64,000 nucleotides of DNA. It comes from Calothrix anomala FACHB-343 (GTDB taxonomy: Bacteria; Cyanobacteriota; Cyanobacteriia; Cyanobacteriales; Nostocaceae). Position 1 is the first letter of the stretch; every line of letters begins with the position of its first letter. This document shows, in pieces, positions 25,457-34,734 of this stretch. The DNA lies in NCBI RefSeq assembly GCF_014696435.1, contig NZ_JACJQG010000001.1, positions 62,001 through 126,000 on the forward strand, in the 5' to 3' direction. A program made the translations under genes and the position numbers. The notes beneath the pieces are model-generated. The model saw only the letters and a list, made by a program, of their open reading frames with translations, had not been told where the DNA came from and searched no databases.

Positions 25457-26278
25457 ATATAGGTAGAGGTAGAACTTTGAATATTAACTATTAACTAAAG
25501 CCTGGCATAAAATCGTGGCTGATTGAGGGTGGAAATTGAAACGCAAAGGATCGCTAAGGTAAGCGCAAAGGTACGCAGAGAGTGAGCTACGAATTCAGGA
25601 AATGTTGTACTAAGACAGGGTGATATTATATATTGATGATGGAGTTTGTCAATGGTTAATAGTTAAGAATTTCTAAATGTATACCAGGGATAATATTTCA
25701 CCAAATCCTTCTCTAGTGACAGTTGGTAAATCTAACCTGATATTGATTATTTTTGTGGCGTAAGTCTATATATTTATCACTTTTAGGACTGACGTATAAT
25801 CTGGGAATGATTGGCGTTCTTGGCGTCTACCCTGGGGGAAGCCACTGCATGTCTAATGGAGTTGAATAAATTAAGGTTTTTGCTAATTTCTGCGTCAGTC
25901 CTGAGTTTACGCAGCCGCAGAATTATTCTCTATGTTAATGGTGGTGCGCCTGCAGAAAGGTTATTGATGGACTTAGTTAGTCACTACTGGCTTGTATAAT
26001 AACTATGAGAAAGTTTTTTGCTGTAGGCAGGTACTCCTGATAAAATTGCCGTACTGCATCAGTTAGCATGTTAATATAGCTTTTTTTTAGCTGAAACCTG
26101 CTGCTGCTCAAATATGATGTTGAGCAACTCCAGGAGCTAAAACTATTTTCCCTGATAGTAAAAATCTCAACTTACATACGATCGTAAATATCCTATTTAA
26201 ATAGATATTTAATCATGAATTAAGCCGATAGAGGGATGCATTACTCATACTTAACTTGATTGTCAACTAAAACATCTT
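25457..26278. other. Intergenic region, 822 bp
   Basis: No gene accepted. It contains degenerate GCAAAGG-type repeats (about 25540-25585) and a 118-bp element with inverted ends (25785-25902). A 62-codon frame at 25811-25999 lies mostly in that element and is probably fortuitous. Confidence 0.5.
25785..25902. repeat. MITE-like element, 10-bp terminal inverted repeats
   Basis: AGGACTGACG at 25785-25794 and CGTCAGTCCT at 25893-25902 are perfect inverted ends of a 118-bp segment with no gene. No clear target duplication was seen. Confidence 0.5.
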
Positions 26279-26977
26279 ATGAGCGAGTTGGAACGGTATT
26301 ATAGAATCTTGGAATTAGAGCCTGGGGCAACAATTGAGGAAGTGAACCAGGCTTATAAAGATTTGGTTTTTGTTTGGCATCCCGATCGCATTCCCCAAGA
26401 TAATGTCCGTTTACAACAAAAGGCGCAGGAAAAAATTAAAGCAATCAATGAAGCGCGAGATAAATTGCGTTCGCTAAAAGTTAAGCATCAATCGCCAACT
26501 TATTCACAGCCTTATTCACCACCTTACGCACAGTCTTATTCACCACCATATTCACCACCACCCCCGCAACCGAAACAGCCAGCACAAACTAACTATCAAA
26601 CAGCACAGAAAAATCCCGATTTGAGTGGACAAGATTTTAGTCGGGCAAATTTGAGTAACAAAGATTTATCGGGGAGAAATTTGAGTTTTGCTAATCTGAG
26701 TGGGGCAAATCTCAGCGATACTTTTATGCACAAGGTTAATTTGCGAGGAGCCAATTTATCGGAAGCAAATTTATTTAGAGCTAATCTACTTTTAGCGGAT
26801 ATGCGGGAAGCAAATTTACGCTCGGCGAATTTAATTGGTGCAGATCTCAGTGGCGCTGACTTGCGCGGGGCTGATTTAACGGGGGCGCGGATTCGTTCTG
26901 GCGATCGCCTATTGGTAAAATTGATTGGTGCTAACTTAGCTGGCGCGATTATGCCAGATGGTGCAATTCACAGTTAA
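26279..26977 (+). CDS. J-domain protein with C-terminal pentapeptide repeats
   Basis: 232 residues. Residues 1-67 are a J domain (YYRILELEPGATIEEVNQAYK, HPD in VWHPDRIP, then KAINEARDKL), which stimulates Hsp70 ATPase. Residues about 72-108 form a Pro/Tyr/Ser/Gln-rich linker with repeated SPPY units. Residues about 115-225 are pentapeptide repeats of A(D/N)LxX type (SGANLSD, RGANLSEANL, IGADLSGADLRGADL), a right-handed beta helix. The pentapeptide part probably docks a client or partner and the J domain brings DnaK. The linker is encoded by short DNA repeats. It is a single gene with wide gaps on both sides. Confidence 0.9.
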   Translation: MSELERYYRILELEPGATIEEVNQAYKDLVFVWHPDRIPQDNVRLQQKAQEKIKAINEARDKLRSLKVKHQSPTYSQPYSPPYAQSYSPPYSPPPPQPKQPAQTNYQTAQKNPDLSGQDFSRANLSNKDLSGRNLSFANLSGANLSDTFMHKVNLRGANLSEANLFRANLLLADMREANLRSANLIGADLSGADLRGADLTGARIRSGDRLLVKLIGANLAGAIMPDGAIHS

Positions 26978-27052
26978 CCTCAAGTCAAGTTCACAATCAG
27001 CATTCAATTCCTGACTCCGGATTAACTAAAATTAAGGTGATGTCTGCATTCC

Positions 27053-27228
27053 TAACCTGAAAATGGGCATGGGGCATGGAGCATGGGGCATTGGGCATGG
27101 GAAAGACAGATTTTCATGCTTGCTTGTGCCAAAACCTGGCGTGAATGGCTAACCTGAAAATAGGGGCTAGGGACTAGGAAAGAGAGATTTTCATATTTGG
27201 TTGTGTGATTTTCTCGTGAATGGCTAAC
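27053..27228. repeat. Tandem dispersed-repeat copies B and C with heptads
   Basis: Two adjacent copies of the AACCTGAAAATAGGG ... GAGATTTTCAT ... CGTGAATGG unit (27053-27148 and 27149-27228). Copy B holds GGGCATG/GGGCATT heptads; copy C holds only GGGGCTA, GGGACTA. They compare directly with copies A (24715) and D (34612). Confidence 0.75.
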
Positions 27229-27293
27229 CTGGGATAGGCGTTTAATACTTCAGTTGAGAGGAATAGGCGCTAGACTCATCCTTAATCGTTAAG

Positions 27294-28307
27294 ATGAATA
27301 AATCGATACAGTTAATTTTTACTAAATACCGTTTACTTTGGGCTGTTTTACTATTAGCAACAGCACTGGTAGTAACTTTAGCTCTTTCTCTGTCTCAAGG
27401 TGCAGTACCTTTGAGTGGGAGAGAATTATGGCAAGCAATTCTTCATCAAGGCGATCCGATTAAGCAGACAATTCTCTGGGATTTGCGGCTACCGCGCATT
27501 GTCGCCGCTTTAATTGTCGGTGCGGCGTTGGGAATGTCTGGTGCGTTGCTGCAAGGAATGTTACGTAATAGTCTGGCCGATCCTTTTATCTTAGGTATTT
27601 CCGCAGGTGCAGGACTAATTGTTATTGTTATGGTAGTGCTGCAAATCTTTCCGGCGGCGATTCCCTTAGCGGCGTGGCTAGGTGCTATTTTAACTTCAGC
27701 GATCGTGATTTTCCTCGGTCGTGCAGGTTCGGGAATTGCGGTGGAGAGGTTAATTTTAGGCGGAGTTGCTGTTAGTTCTTTGTTTGGTGCGGTGCAAAGT
27801 ACATTACTTTTATTAGCGGAAGATGGTCAAATTCAAATAGCCCTGAATTGGCTAGTGGGTAGTTTAAATGGCCGGGGTTGGAAAGAAATTACTACGGCTG
27901 GCCCCTATATTATTTTGGCTTTGTTGGGGGGATGTTTGCTGGCGCGATCGCTTAACGTGTTGGCTTTGGGTGATGATTTAGCTTTAAGTTTGGGAGTATC
28001 ATTAACGCGATCGCGTTTATTAATTGGTGGTGTCGCTACTTTACTCGCCGCCGGTGCAGTCAGCATTAGCGGGTTAATTGGCTTTGTCGGCCTTGTCGTT
28101 CCCCACGGTGTACGCCTCATTATCGGCACAGATCATCGCTTCGTCTTACCGCTTTCCGCCTTAGCTGGTGCATGGTTACTCATTTTTGCCGATTTACTAT
28201 CTAGACTGGGAGCCATAGAATTACCTGTAGGTTCCGTCACCGCTTTGCTAGGTTCACCTTTATTTATCTGGTTACTTTATCGCCGTTCTTCTGGGATGGA
28301 AAGATAA
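27294..28307 (+). CDS. FecCD/BtuC-type ABC transporter permease
   Basis: 337 residues, about ten membrane helices. Family marks: LWDLRLPRIVAALIVGAALGMSGALLQGMLRNSLADPFILGISAGA near the N terminus, then GGVAVSSLFGA, and late SGLIGFVGLVVPHGVRLIIGTDHR, which is the coupling helix contacting the ATPase. This is the channel of an importer for iron-siderophore, haem or cobalamin. The ATPase gene follows 50 bp on. No substrate-binding protein or TonB receptor is in the window, so the substrate cannot be named. Confidence 0.9.
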   Translation: MNKSIQLIFTKYRLLWAVLLLATALVVTLALSLSQGAVPLSGRELWQAILHQGDPIKQTILWDLRLPRIVAALIVGAALGMSGALLQGMLRNSLADPFILGISAGAGLIVIVMVVLQIFPAAIPLAAWLGAILTSAIVIFLGRAGSGIAVERLILGGVAVSSLFGAVQSTLLLLAEDGQIQIALNWLVGSLNGRGWKEITTAGPYIILALLGGCLLARSLNVLALGDDLALSLGVSLTRSRLLIGGVATLLAAGAVSISGLIGFVGLVVPHGVRLIIGTDHRFVLPLSALAGAWLLIFADLLSRLGAIELPVGSVTALLGSPLFIWLLYRRSSGMER

Positions 28308-28326
28308 ATAAATCATTCAAAATCAT

Positions 28327-28364
28327 CCCATGCCCCATGCCCCATGCCCAATGCCCCATGCCCA
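28327..28364. repeat. CCCCATG/CCCAATG heptads over a start site
   Basis: Five heptad units fill the gap between permease and ATPase genes. Every unit carries an ATG, and those in frame extend the ATPase reading frame upstream. Confidence 0.88.
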
Positions 28365-29134
28365 TAGAATTACAAAATCTCACAGGCGGTTACAGTAGTA
28401 CGCCAATTATTCAAAACATTAACCTCTCGTTGCAAACGGGAGAATGGTTAAGTTTAGTCGGTGCCAATGGTTCTGGTAAATCTACATTACTGAAATTACT
28501 CAGTCGAATTCTCTCCCCACAACAGGGAACCGTACTACTTGATGGCAAAGCAATTCATTCTCAACCACCGAATGTAGTTGCTCAAAAATTAGCTTTATTA
28601 CCTCAACAGCAAACGGTTCCTGTGGGTTTAACTGTGCGACAATTAGTCAGTTTAGGACGTACACCGCATCAACCTTGGTGGCAATGGGAATTAACGGCTC
28701 AAGATAGGCAACAAATAGAAGCGGCAATTGTCAAAACACAACTAGAAAAATTAAGCGATCGCTTAGTGGAACAACTCTCTGGTGGTGAGAGACAACGGGC
28801 TTTTTTAGCTTTAGCCTTGGCGCAAGAACCGCAAGTTTTATTGTTAGATGAGCCTACAACTTATTTAGATATTAACTATCAATTACAATTATTAGAATTA
28901 CTTAAAACTTTAAACCAGCAACAGAATTTAACTATTGTTACAGTTTTACACGAATTAAATTTAGCTGCTCGTTATAGTTCTCGCATTGCTTTATTAAAAC
29001 AAGGTTATCTTTGGGATGTAGGTACGCCGGAAGCAGTACTTACCCCCGACGCGATCGCTCAAGTATTTGGGGTGGAATCGGTAATTATTCAGACACCTGT
29101 GGGGTTACAAGTTTGTGCGATCGCTGCTGTCTAA
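28358..29134 (+). CDS. ABC transporter ATP-binding protein, FecE/BtuD type
   Basis: 258 residues from ATG 28358 (MPIELQNLTGGYSS). An ATG seven codons earlier is in the heptad repeat and was set aside; even the chosen ATG is the last unit of that tract. Walker A GANGSGKST, Q-loop in LLPQQQ, signature LSGGERQR, Walker B VLLLDEPTT and H-loop (VLHELN) are all present, so it should be an active ATPase. It powers the FecCD-type permease directly upstream. No conventional ribosome binding site is visible because the repeat occupies the spacer. Confidence 0.92.
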   Translation: MPIELQNLTGGYSSTPIIQNINLSLQTGEWLSLVGANGSGKSTLLKLLSRILSPQQGTVLLDGKAIHSQPPNVVAQKLALLPQQQTVPVGLTVRQLVSLGRTPHQPWWQWELTAQDRQQIEAAIVKTQLEKLSDRLVEQLSGGERQRAFLALALAQEPQVLLLDEPTTYLDINYQLQLLELLKTLNQQQNLTIVTVLHELNLAARYSSRIALLKQGYLWDVGTPEAVLTPDAIAQVFGVESVIIQTPVGLQVCAIAAV

Positions 29135-29731
29135 ATTTCTGCATCAACAAATGCAAATTATCGTTGATTGTAGGTGCATGGTACTGCCCATACCTGTCAA
29201 TTTAAGTTAAAAATAGCCTCTGTCTTAGCTTTGTCACCCGCCTTGGAATAAATTCCAAGGCTAATAACCAAAGTAGGGGCGGGTTAAGCGAGATAGTCGT
29301 GAATTATGGGAGCATATCTGTGAACCCGCCCCTACTGAAGTAGACTCAAGATTTTGAGGATATTTAGTCATCTTTAGATGACTTTGGCTATTAGCAAGGA
29401 ACTTCAGTTCCTTGCGGTAGACGGGTTTCGCGTTAAATTGATACGTATGGGCATGGCACTTGCGGTAGCTGGGTTTAAGTGCAAAATTTATCTTATTTTA
29501 GCAATGCGGCAGTAACAAAAAGGTAAATTAGCTCAACTTATAAACCAGTTAAAATAAATTTAAATTACTCAAAATAAGAACATAATAAGATAAACATTTT
29601 TATCAAAATCTCATAACTTTTGCTGATTCACCTCTTCACAAGAATCTCACAAGATGTTGTATATCCTTTTCAAATCAAGTACTATCTGACAAAATATCAA
29701 TTCACCCTACTGGATAATTCTATAGGAGGTG
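29135..29731. other. Intergenic region, about 595 bp, with two hairpins
   Basis: No gene. It contains GCCTTGGAA-TAAA-TTCCAAGGC (29240-29261) and GTAGGGGCGGGTT/AACCCGCCCCTAC (arms 29273-29285 and 29323-29335, perfect 13 bp). Both look like dispersed palindromes, not terminators: no T-run follows. Confidence 0.6.
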
Positions 29732-29959
29732 ATGCTTGGTAGGTTCTGCGTGCTATCTCTGGTAATAGCAAGTCTGATGACAGCTATCTATCCCTGGCGC
29801 TTAATCGCTGGGGTGAAAAGTTTTATCAGACAACAGCCAAAAGTTAAACCGTTTAACTTGTTAGATGAAAGTACTTATTTTGTCGTACCTACTGTAAATG
29901 AGGAACAAATCTTTATATGTCAATTTGGTTATGGGTTGCTCTTTTATCTTATCTTTTAG
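29732..29959 (+). CDS. Small membrane protein (75 residues)
   Basis: ATG at 29732 or GTG at 29729; AGGAGG at 29724-29729 is a strong Shine-Dalgarno but very close to both. The N terminus LGRFCVLSLVIASLMTAIYPW is a membrane helix, followed by a basic segment. No family recognised. The reading frame overlaps the next small gene by 43 bp. Probably real because of the ribosome binding site, but not certain. Confidence 0.45.
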   Translation: MLGRFCVLSLVIASLMTAIYPWRLIAGVKSFIRQQPKVKPFNLLDESTYFVVPTVNEEQIFICQFGYGLLFYLIF

Positions 29960-30120
29960 GAGCCATTATCCAATGGTTACAACTTAGCAATAAATGTCGG
30001 GAATTTGAGGAATACAGTCACTTTCCTTTTGTTTGGGTAGCAGATTTAATTTCAAAATCTACTTGTTTGTTCAAGGCTTTGTTTTGGCCTTATAACTTAA
30101 TTATCGATCGCGACGGATAG
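29917..30120 (+). CDS. Small membrane protein (67 residues)
   Basis: MSIWLWVALLSYLLGAIIQWLQ is a single N-terminal membrane helix. A cytoplasmic part follows with EFEEYSHFPFVWVADLISKS and ends IIDRDG. The composition is protein-like and GAGGA stands about 14 bp before the ATG. It overlaps the end of the preceding small frame, which suggests coupled translation of two small membrane proteins. No function can be assigned. Confidence 0.5.
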   Translation: MSIWLWVALLSYLLGAIIQWLQLSNKCREFEEYSHFPFVWVADLISKSTCLFKALFWPYNLIIDRDG

Positions 30121-30614
30121 ATTTTTATCATTATTGCGTAGATGCGTAGCAGCTTGTCGCCAGACATCGCTATTTGGAAATATACAGCAGATTCCTGTAG
30201 CTAACAGCTAACCCTTTTGGGCAGAATCGTTGAAGTTTATACAAATTAACCAAGAGAATAGGATATATGGATAGGTACAACAATGTTGTGCCTATTTTTA
30301 TGGCATTATCAGTTATTTTTACCCTAATTTTAAATTTTTTTCAAATCTCAATTTGATACGGATAAGTATATCAGAAAATAACGTCTTTTTTATGACTCAA
30401 TATTTACTATAGTAGTCAGTATATTAATTGCTCTAATTGATACTAGTATTTTGGCTTGATGTTATATCTACTTAATTAAGAATTGTAAAGTAAAAATCAT
30501 AAAATCCGAATAGGGATCGCTTGTGATTGATTGCAATTATATGGAACGCAATGCTTTCTAGCATTGAATGCATTCCAGACTCAATCAAGTTTATCCCTAT
30601 CACCAGAGAATATT
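30121..30614. other. Intergenic region, about 490 bp
   Basis: AT-rich; no gene or clear signal. The frame of the next gene is open to 30531, but that extension lacks a plausible start. Confidence 0.45.
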
Positions 30615-31373
30615 ATGTTAGCTAAAAATACTGATGAGGTAATCCAATACTTAGACAACATTATTGCCGAAGCGATCGCAGAACGTAGTCGGAGGGGATT
30701 TTTCGCTGCACTGTATCGTCAAGTAACTTTGAAAGTAAAGATAGGTATCAAACATGGCTTTTTTGACGATTCAGCCAGAATGGAAGAATTCACGACGCAA
30801 TTTGCTAATCGTTATTTTCGTGCTTTGGATGATTACCAAAAAAATATCAAATCAACTCGCAGTTGGCAGCTAACATTCGACGCAGTACAAAAACCAGACT
30901 TACTAATTTTGCAACATTTACTGTTAGCAATTAACTCTCACATTAATTTAGATTTGGGTATTGTAGCTGCTAAACTTTGTCCTGGTGAAAAAATACATAC
31001 GCTACGAGATGATTTTATTAAGATTAATGCTATTCTGAATGATTTGCTTGAACCTACAGAGATGGTTTTAGGGCAAATGTCACCGCTAATTGAGATTCTG
31101 GATAGATTTGGTGGCAGAAAAGATGAAATTATCTTTAATTTTAGTATTCGTAAAGCCAGACAAGCAGCTTGGAATCATGCCAAAATTTTAGCTTATCAAA
31201 CTCCTGAGATTCAACAGGATATTATCACAGTAATTGATAGTAAGGTATCATTTCTCGGTCGAGCGATCGCTAATCCGAACCGTACCTTTGATCGGGTTGT
31301 CGAACTAATCAAAAAATCAGAGAGTGATGATACGGTTGCTATTATTAATGCTCTCAATACTATTGTTAAATGA
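30615..31373 (+). CDS. DUF5995-family protein
   Basis: 252 residues from ATG 30615 (MLAKNTDEVIQYLDNIIAEA). An upstream start at 30531 would add 28 unlikely residues. All-helical: RRGFFAALYRQVTLKVKIGIKHGFF, DDSARMEEFTTQFANRYFRALD, then LQHLLLAINSHINLDLGIVAA, where the HINLDL segment is the family signature. A helical-bundle enzyme-like fold is likely because the INxHINxDL motif (H and D) could bind metal, but no activity is known to me. It stands alone between two long gaps. Confidence 0.8.
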   Translation: MLAKNTDEVIQYLDNIIAEAIAERSRRGFFAALYRQVTLKVKIGIKHGFFDDSARMEEFTTQFANRYFRALDDYQKNIKSTRSWQLTFDAVQKPDLLILQHLLLAINSHINLDLGIVAAKLCPGEKIHTLRDDFIKINAILNDLLEPTEMVLGQMSPLIEILDRFGGRKDEIIFNFSIRKARQAAWNHAKILAYQTPEIQQDIITVIDSKVSFLGRAIANPNRTFDRVVELIKKSESDDTVAIINALNTIVK

Positions 31374-31889
31374 AAATATGACTAGTCAATTACTTATAGG
31401 GTGCATTTTATGGCATTGAATCTGTCAGTTATTATTTATCTTGGATTTGGTTGAGTCAGTTAATGATAGACATTAATTACTTCTTTTCAACTGAATATTA
31501 CGCAAAAGCCAGAATTTGATTGTTCGCAGTCATAAAATTGCGATCGCTCTTAACACACAAGATATCTGCGTGTATAAAAAGATATTAAAACAATACAAAT
31601 CTTGCTCAAAAATTTTTTGATTACTATCTAGCCAAATATCAACACACTAGCTGGTTAATAAATAGCTTTTCTTAGCGAAACCATAGTATAGTAAAGGGTT
31701 TGCGATATGAGCAGCCAATATCTTATGAGGGTAATAATCAGAGCGATCGCTTGACAAACATTTGCGGAAAATAATTTACGGTTTCATTACACAGGAGACT
31801 AAAAAGTTAAAAAAAAAGTATTTCTAGACATTTTCGTGTCAATTAATTGTATGTTTGTTGTGTTTAACAATGAACAAACAAAAAAATTT
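31374..31889. other. Intergenic region upstream of the MscS gene
   Basis: No gene seen. AGGAGA at about 31794 has no start codon at proper distance. The MscS frame is open from 31836, so the last 54 bp could be coding. Confidence 0.45.
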
Positions 31890-32741
31890 ATGAAGCTTAA
31901 TGAAATTGGCCAAGTTGCCCTTCAACTCTTAACAGAGTTTGGGCTAAAGCTGGTAGGCGCTATCCTGTTGTGGATTATCGCTCAACGATTGATTGACTTT
32001 GCAATAAAGTTAATAAAACGCGCTTTCCGCAGTCAAAACGTCGAGCCAACACTCATTAATTACCTTCTGAATATTATTTCTGTGACCTTGAGAATTGTTC
32101 TCATTGTCGCAATTCTTGGTTTCTTTGGTGTTGAAACTACCTCATTTGCAGCTTTATTAGCAGCTGCTGGTGTAGCGATTGGTGCAGCTTGGGGTGGATT
32201 GTTAGCAAACTTTGCCGCAGGTGCATTTTTAATTGTTTTTCGTCCATTTAAAGTTGGTGACTTTATCACCGCAGCAGGTGTTACGGGAACTGTCACAGAA
32301 ATCGGACTATTTACAAGTAGCATCAACACACCAGATAACATTTTGACGATTATTGCGAATAACAAAATCTTTTCCGACAATATTCAGAACTTTTCCGCCA
32401 ATCCTTACCGTCGGGTTGACCTAGTAGCGCAACTGCATCACGATGTAAATCATAACGATGCGATCGCGCGTTTGAAAGCTAAAATTAGCAATATTCCCAA
32501 CGTTCTCAGAGACCCTGCACCAGATGTAGAAATTATTACCTTCAATTTGGCAGGCCCGGTATTAGCAGTACGTCCTTATTGCCATAACGATCATTACTGG
32601 CAAGTGTACTTTGACACCAATAAAGCTATCAGAGAAACCTTTGGTGAAGCAGGTTATCCAGTTCCCGAACAACGCTATTCAGTTAGTAGTTTATCGTCCA
32701 ATGGCATTGAGCCGATAATTCCCGCATCGAATATCGGTTAA
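31890..32741 (+). CDS. Small-conductance mechanosensitive channel, MscS family
   Basis: 283 residues from ATG 31890, close to the usual MscS length; GTG 31836 and ATG 31851 are other in-frame starts, and none has a clear ribosome binding site. Three membrane helices. The pore helix is Gly/Ala-patterned (AALLAAAGVAIGAAWGGLLANFAAG), followed by FRPFKVGDFI, the start of the beta domain, and the C-terminal mixed domain. It opens under membrane tension to release solutes on hypo-osmotic shock. An Opu-type osmolyte importer is encoded 6 kb downstream but is not linked. Confidence 0.92.
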   Translation: MKLNEIGQVALQLLTEFGLKLVGAILLWIIAQRLIDFAIKLIKRAFRSQNVEPTLINYLLNIISVTLRIVLIVAILGFFGVETTSFAALLAAAGVAIGAAWGGLLANFAAGAFLIVFRPFKVGDFITAAGVTGTVTEIGLFTSSINTPDNILTIIANNKIFSDNIQNFSANPYRRVDLVAQLHHDVNHNDAIARLKAKISNIPNVLRDPAPDVEIITFNLAGPVLAVRPYCHNDHYWQVYFDTNKAIRETFGEAGYPVPEQRYSVSSLSSNGIEPIIPASNIG

Positions 32742-32812
32742 AACTGCAGTACAAAGCTAAATAATTCAAATAAAAAGTAGGTAAGGATATCTTCCTTACC
32801 TATTTTGCTATT

Positions 32813-33421
32813 TTATCCCTTGTTCCAACCGTCGATAAAGGCAATCACTGAATGTCCACAGGCATTCATCATAACCGCATTGACTGTACCACCAACCGCA
32901 CAACCTACAAAAGGGACTATTTTTGCTACATTCAAGAAAGCTTTTTCACCAGTTTTAGCAATTAACTTAATCCCCAAAGTTTTATTTATCTGTGCAAATG
33001 TTTTATTTGGGAGAGCCATCAAAGCTTTTTGAATAGCCTGTTGTGCTACCTTACTTCCTAAAGTATTAGCCAATTCAGCAACACTAACTCCAGCAGCAGC
33101 AGCTAAAACTAGGGGTTGTGAAGATGGGCTGTAGGTATCAATTCCATAAATAGTAAAAAGGGTAGATGCCAACTTTACTTGAGAATAAAGGGTAGTAGCA
33201 ATTTCAATTGGTATTCCAGCTATCCCAACAACTCCGCCTGCAATTCCGTTGCCCACTGACCACAATGTTGATTCATATATGGCATGATTTGCCATTCTCT
33301 GCTTATCACTTTTCCATGATGAATCTTGAATGAAAGTTTTTCCCCACTTCCTACCATCTTCGATAGCACTAGCAATTATTGGCCCGATACCAGGCATGTT
33401 CATGATCGAGTCAAGATCCAT
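32813..33421 (-). CDS. EcsC-family protein
   Basis: 202 residues. The hydrophobic core GNGIAGGVVGIAGIPIEIATTLYSQVKLASTLFTIYGID matches the EcsC family (Gly-rich segment, Pro, then helices). The C-terminal GxxxG-rich hydrophobic stretch (KIVPFVGCAVGGTVNAVMMN) suggests membrane association. EcsC proteins are of poorly known function; in firmicutes the name comes from an ABC transporter locus, but no such link is present here. It is convergent with the MscS gene. ATG 33421. Confidence 0.8.
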   Translation of the reverse strand: MDLDSIMNMPGIGPIIASAIEDGRKWGKTFIQDSSWKSDKQRMANHAIYESTLWSVGNGIAGGVVGIAGIPIEIATTLYSQVKLASTLFTIYGIDTYSPSSQPLVLAAAAGVSVAELANTLGSKVAQQAIQKALMALPNKTFAQINKTLGIKLIAKTGEKAFLNVAKIVPFVGCAVGGTVNAVMMNACGHSVIAFIDGWNKG

Positions 33422-33643
33422 AAATTTTATAGTTGATTAACTGTGCATACTTAAAGCTTGCTAAATTTAATATTCCCCGTAAATTTAATAAAATAACTGT
33501 CTTTATTTAAACAATAAATTCAGTATTAACCTGTGCTAAGGTAAAGTTTGTATAAACCTCGTTACCATTTCTGAAACGAACCTGACAAAGACTGTAGAGA
33601 CAGGTTAGGTTAACTGTAAATCACAAGCCGCACCTAAGCAGCT

Positions 33644-34594
33644 ATGGTAAAAGAATTAGCAATTCGTACCTCTGGACTGACTAAGCAATTTGATCGGCAT
33701 ATAGCCGTCAACGATGTGCATTTAGAGATCCAAGCAGGTGAAGTATACGGACTAATCGGCCCGAATGGCGCAGGTAAAACCACTCTCATCCGCATGTTAG
33801 CAGCCGCAGAGGAGCCGACTACGGGTGAGATTTATATTAATGGCGATCGCTTGTTGCGTGACAAAAGCAACCCTACTCTTAAGCGTCGTCTGGGTTACTT
33901 ACCTGATGACTATCCACTGTATGAGGATTTAACAGTCTGGGATTATTTAGATTACTTTGCGCGGCTATATCGCTTACGGGAACCTCGACGCACTCAACGT
34001 CTCCATGAAGTATTAGAACTAATCCAACTGGGTAATAAGCGCAATAGCTTAATTTCTACATTGTCACGGGGGATGAAGCAGCGTTTAAGTTTAGCGCGGA
34101 CGATTATTCACGAACCAATTTTACTACTGTTAGATGAACCGGTTTCCGGTCTTGACCCCATAGCGAGGATGCAGTTCCGGGAAATCATCAAAGCTTTGCA
34201 AGAAGCGGGGATGACAATTTTGATTTCCTCCCACGTACTAAGTGATTTAGCGGAACTTTGTACTTCTGTGGGGATTATGGAACTAGGATTTTTAGTAGAA
34301 AGTGCTTCCTTGCAGCAACTTTACCAGCGATTATCCCGACAACAAATAGTTTTATCTACTTTGGGGACAATCGAACCACTTTTGAGCGAATTGAAAAATA
34401 ATCCTTTAGTGGAAGCTTGGGAAGTATTACCCGGAAGGAATAGCGCCAGAGTCAACTTTTCCGGTAAACAGGAAGACTGTGCTGATTTATTGCGATCGCT
34501 AATTCAAGCGGGAATTCCCATCAGTAATTTTCACTGCACTCAAGAAGATTTAGAAACTATCTTCCTCAAATTGGGACATAAACAAGCTTCTTAG
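33644..34594 (+). CDS. ABC-2 type exporter ATP-binding protein
   Basis: 316 residues. Walker A GPNGAGKTT, Q-loop, Walker B LLLLDEPVSG, H-loop (ISSHVLSD). The signature is LSRGMKQR, the SRGM variant common in ABC-2 exporters. The C-terminal 90 residues (LYQRLSRQQIVLSTLG...) are the usual regulatory extension. It powers the two membrane proteins encoded directly downstream (34735 and 36727). The substrate is not known; candidates are glycans, peptides or lipids. ATG 33644. Confidence 0.92.
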   Translation: MVKELAIRTSGLTKQFDRHIAVNDVHLEIQAGEVYGLIGPNGAGKTTLIRMLAAAEEPTTGEIYINGDRLLRDKSNPTLKRRLGYLPDDYPLYEDLTVWDYLDYFARLYRLREPRRTQRLHEVLELIQLGNKRNSLISTLSRGMKQRLSLARTIIHEPILLLLDEPVSGLDPIARMQFREIIKALQEAGMTILISSHVLSDLAELCTSVGIMELGFLVESASLQQLYQRLSRQQIVLSTLGTIEPLLSELKNNPLVEAWEVLPGRNSARVNFSGKQEDCADLLRSLIQAGIPISNFHCTQEDLETIFLKLGHKQAS

Positions 34595-34611
34595 GCTGGG
34601 TACAGTCTTTT

Positions 34612-34684
34612 ACCTGGTTTGAAAATAGCGTTGACTGTTGACTGTTGACTGTTGACTGGAAAGAGATATTTTATCGCGATTAGC
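34612..34684. repeat. Dispersed repeat copy D with TTGACTG heptads
   Basis: ACCTGGTTTGAAAATAGCG, about four TTGACTG units, then GGAAAGAGATATTTTATCGCGA. The same flanks are seen in copies A to C, so the heptads occupy one position inside a larger repeat. Confidence 0.7.
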
Positions 34685-34734
34685 TATCTTCTGAATTACG
34701 AATTATTCAGCTTTCTGCTTTGGAGAATTTTCCT

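Noticed and set aside
25811-25999. 62-codon ORF on the + strand
   Set aside because: Most of it lies in the inverted-repeat element at 25785-25902, and no family was recognised.
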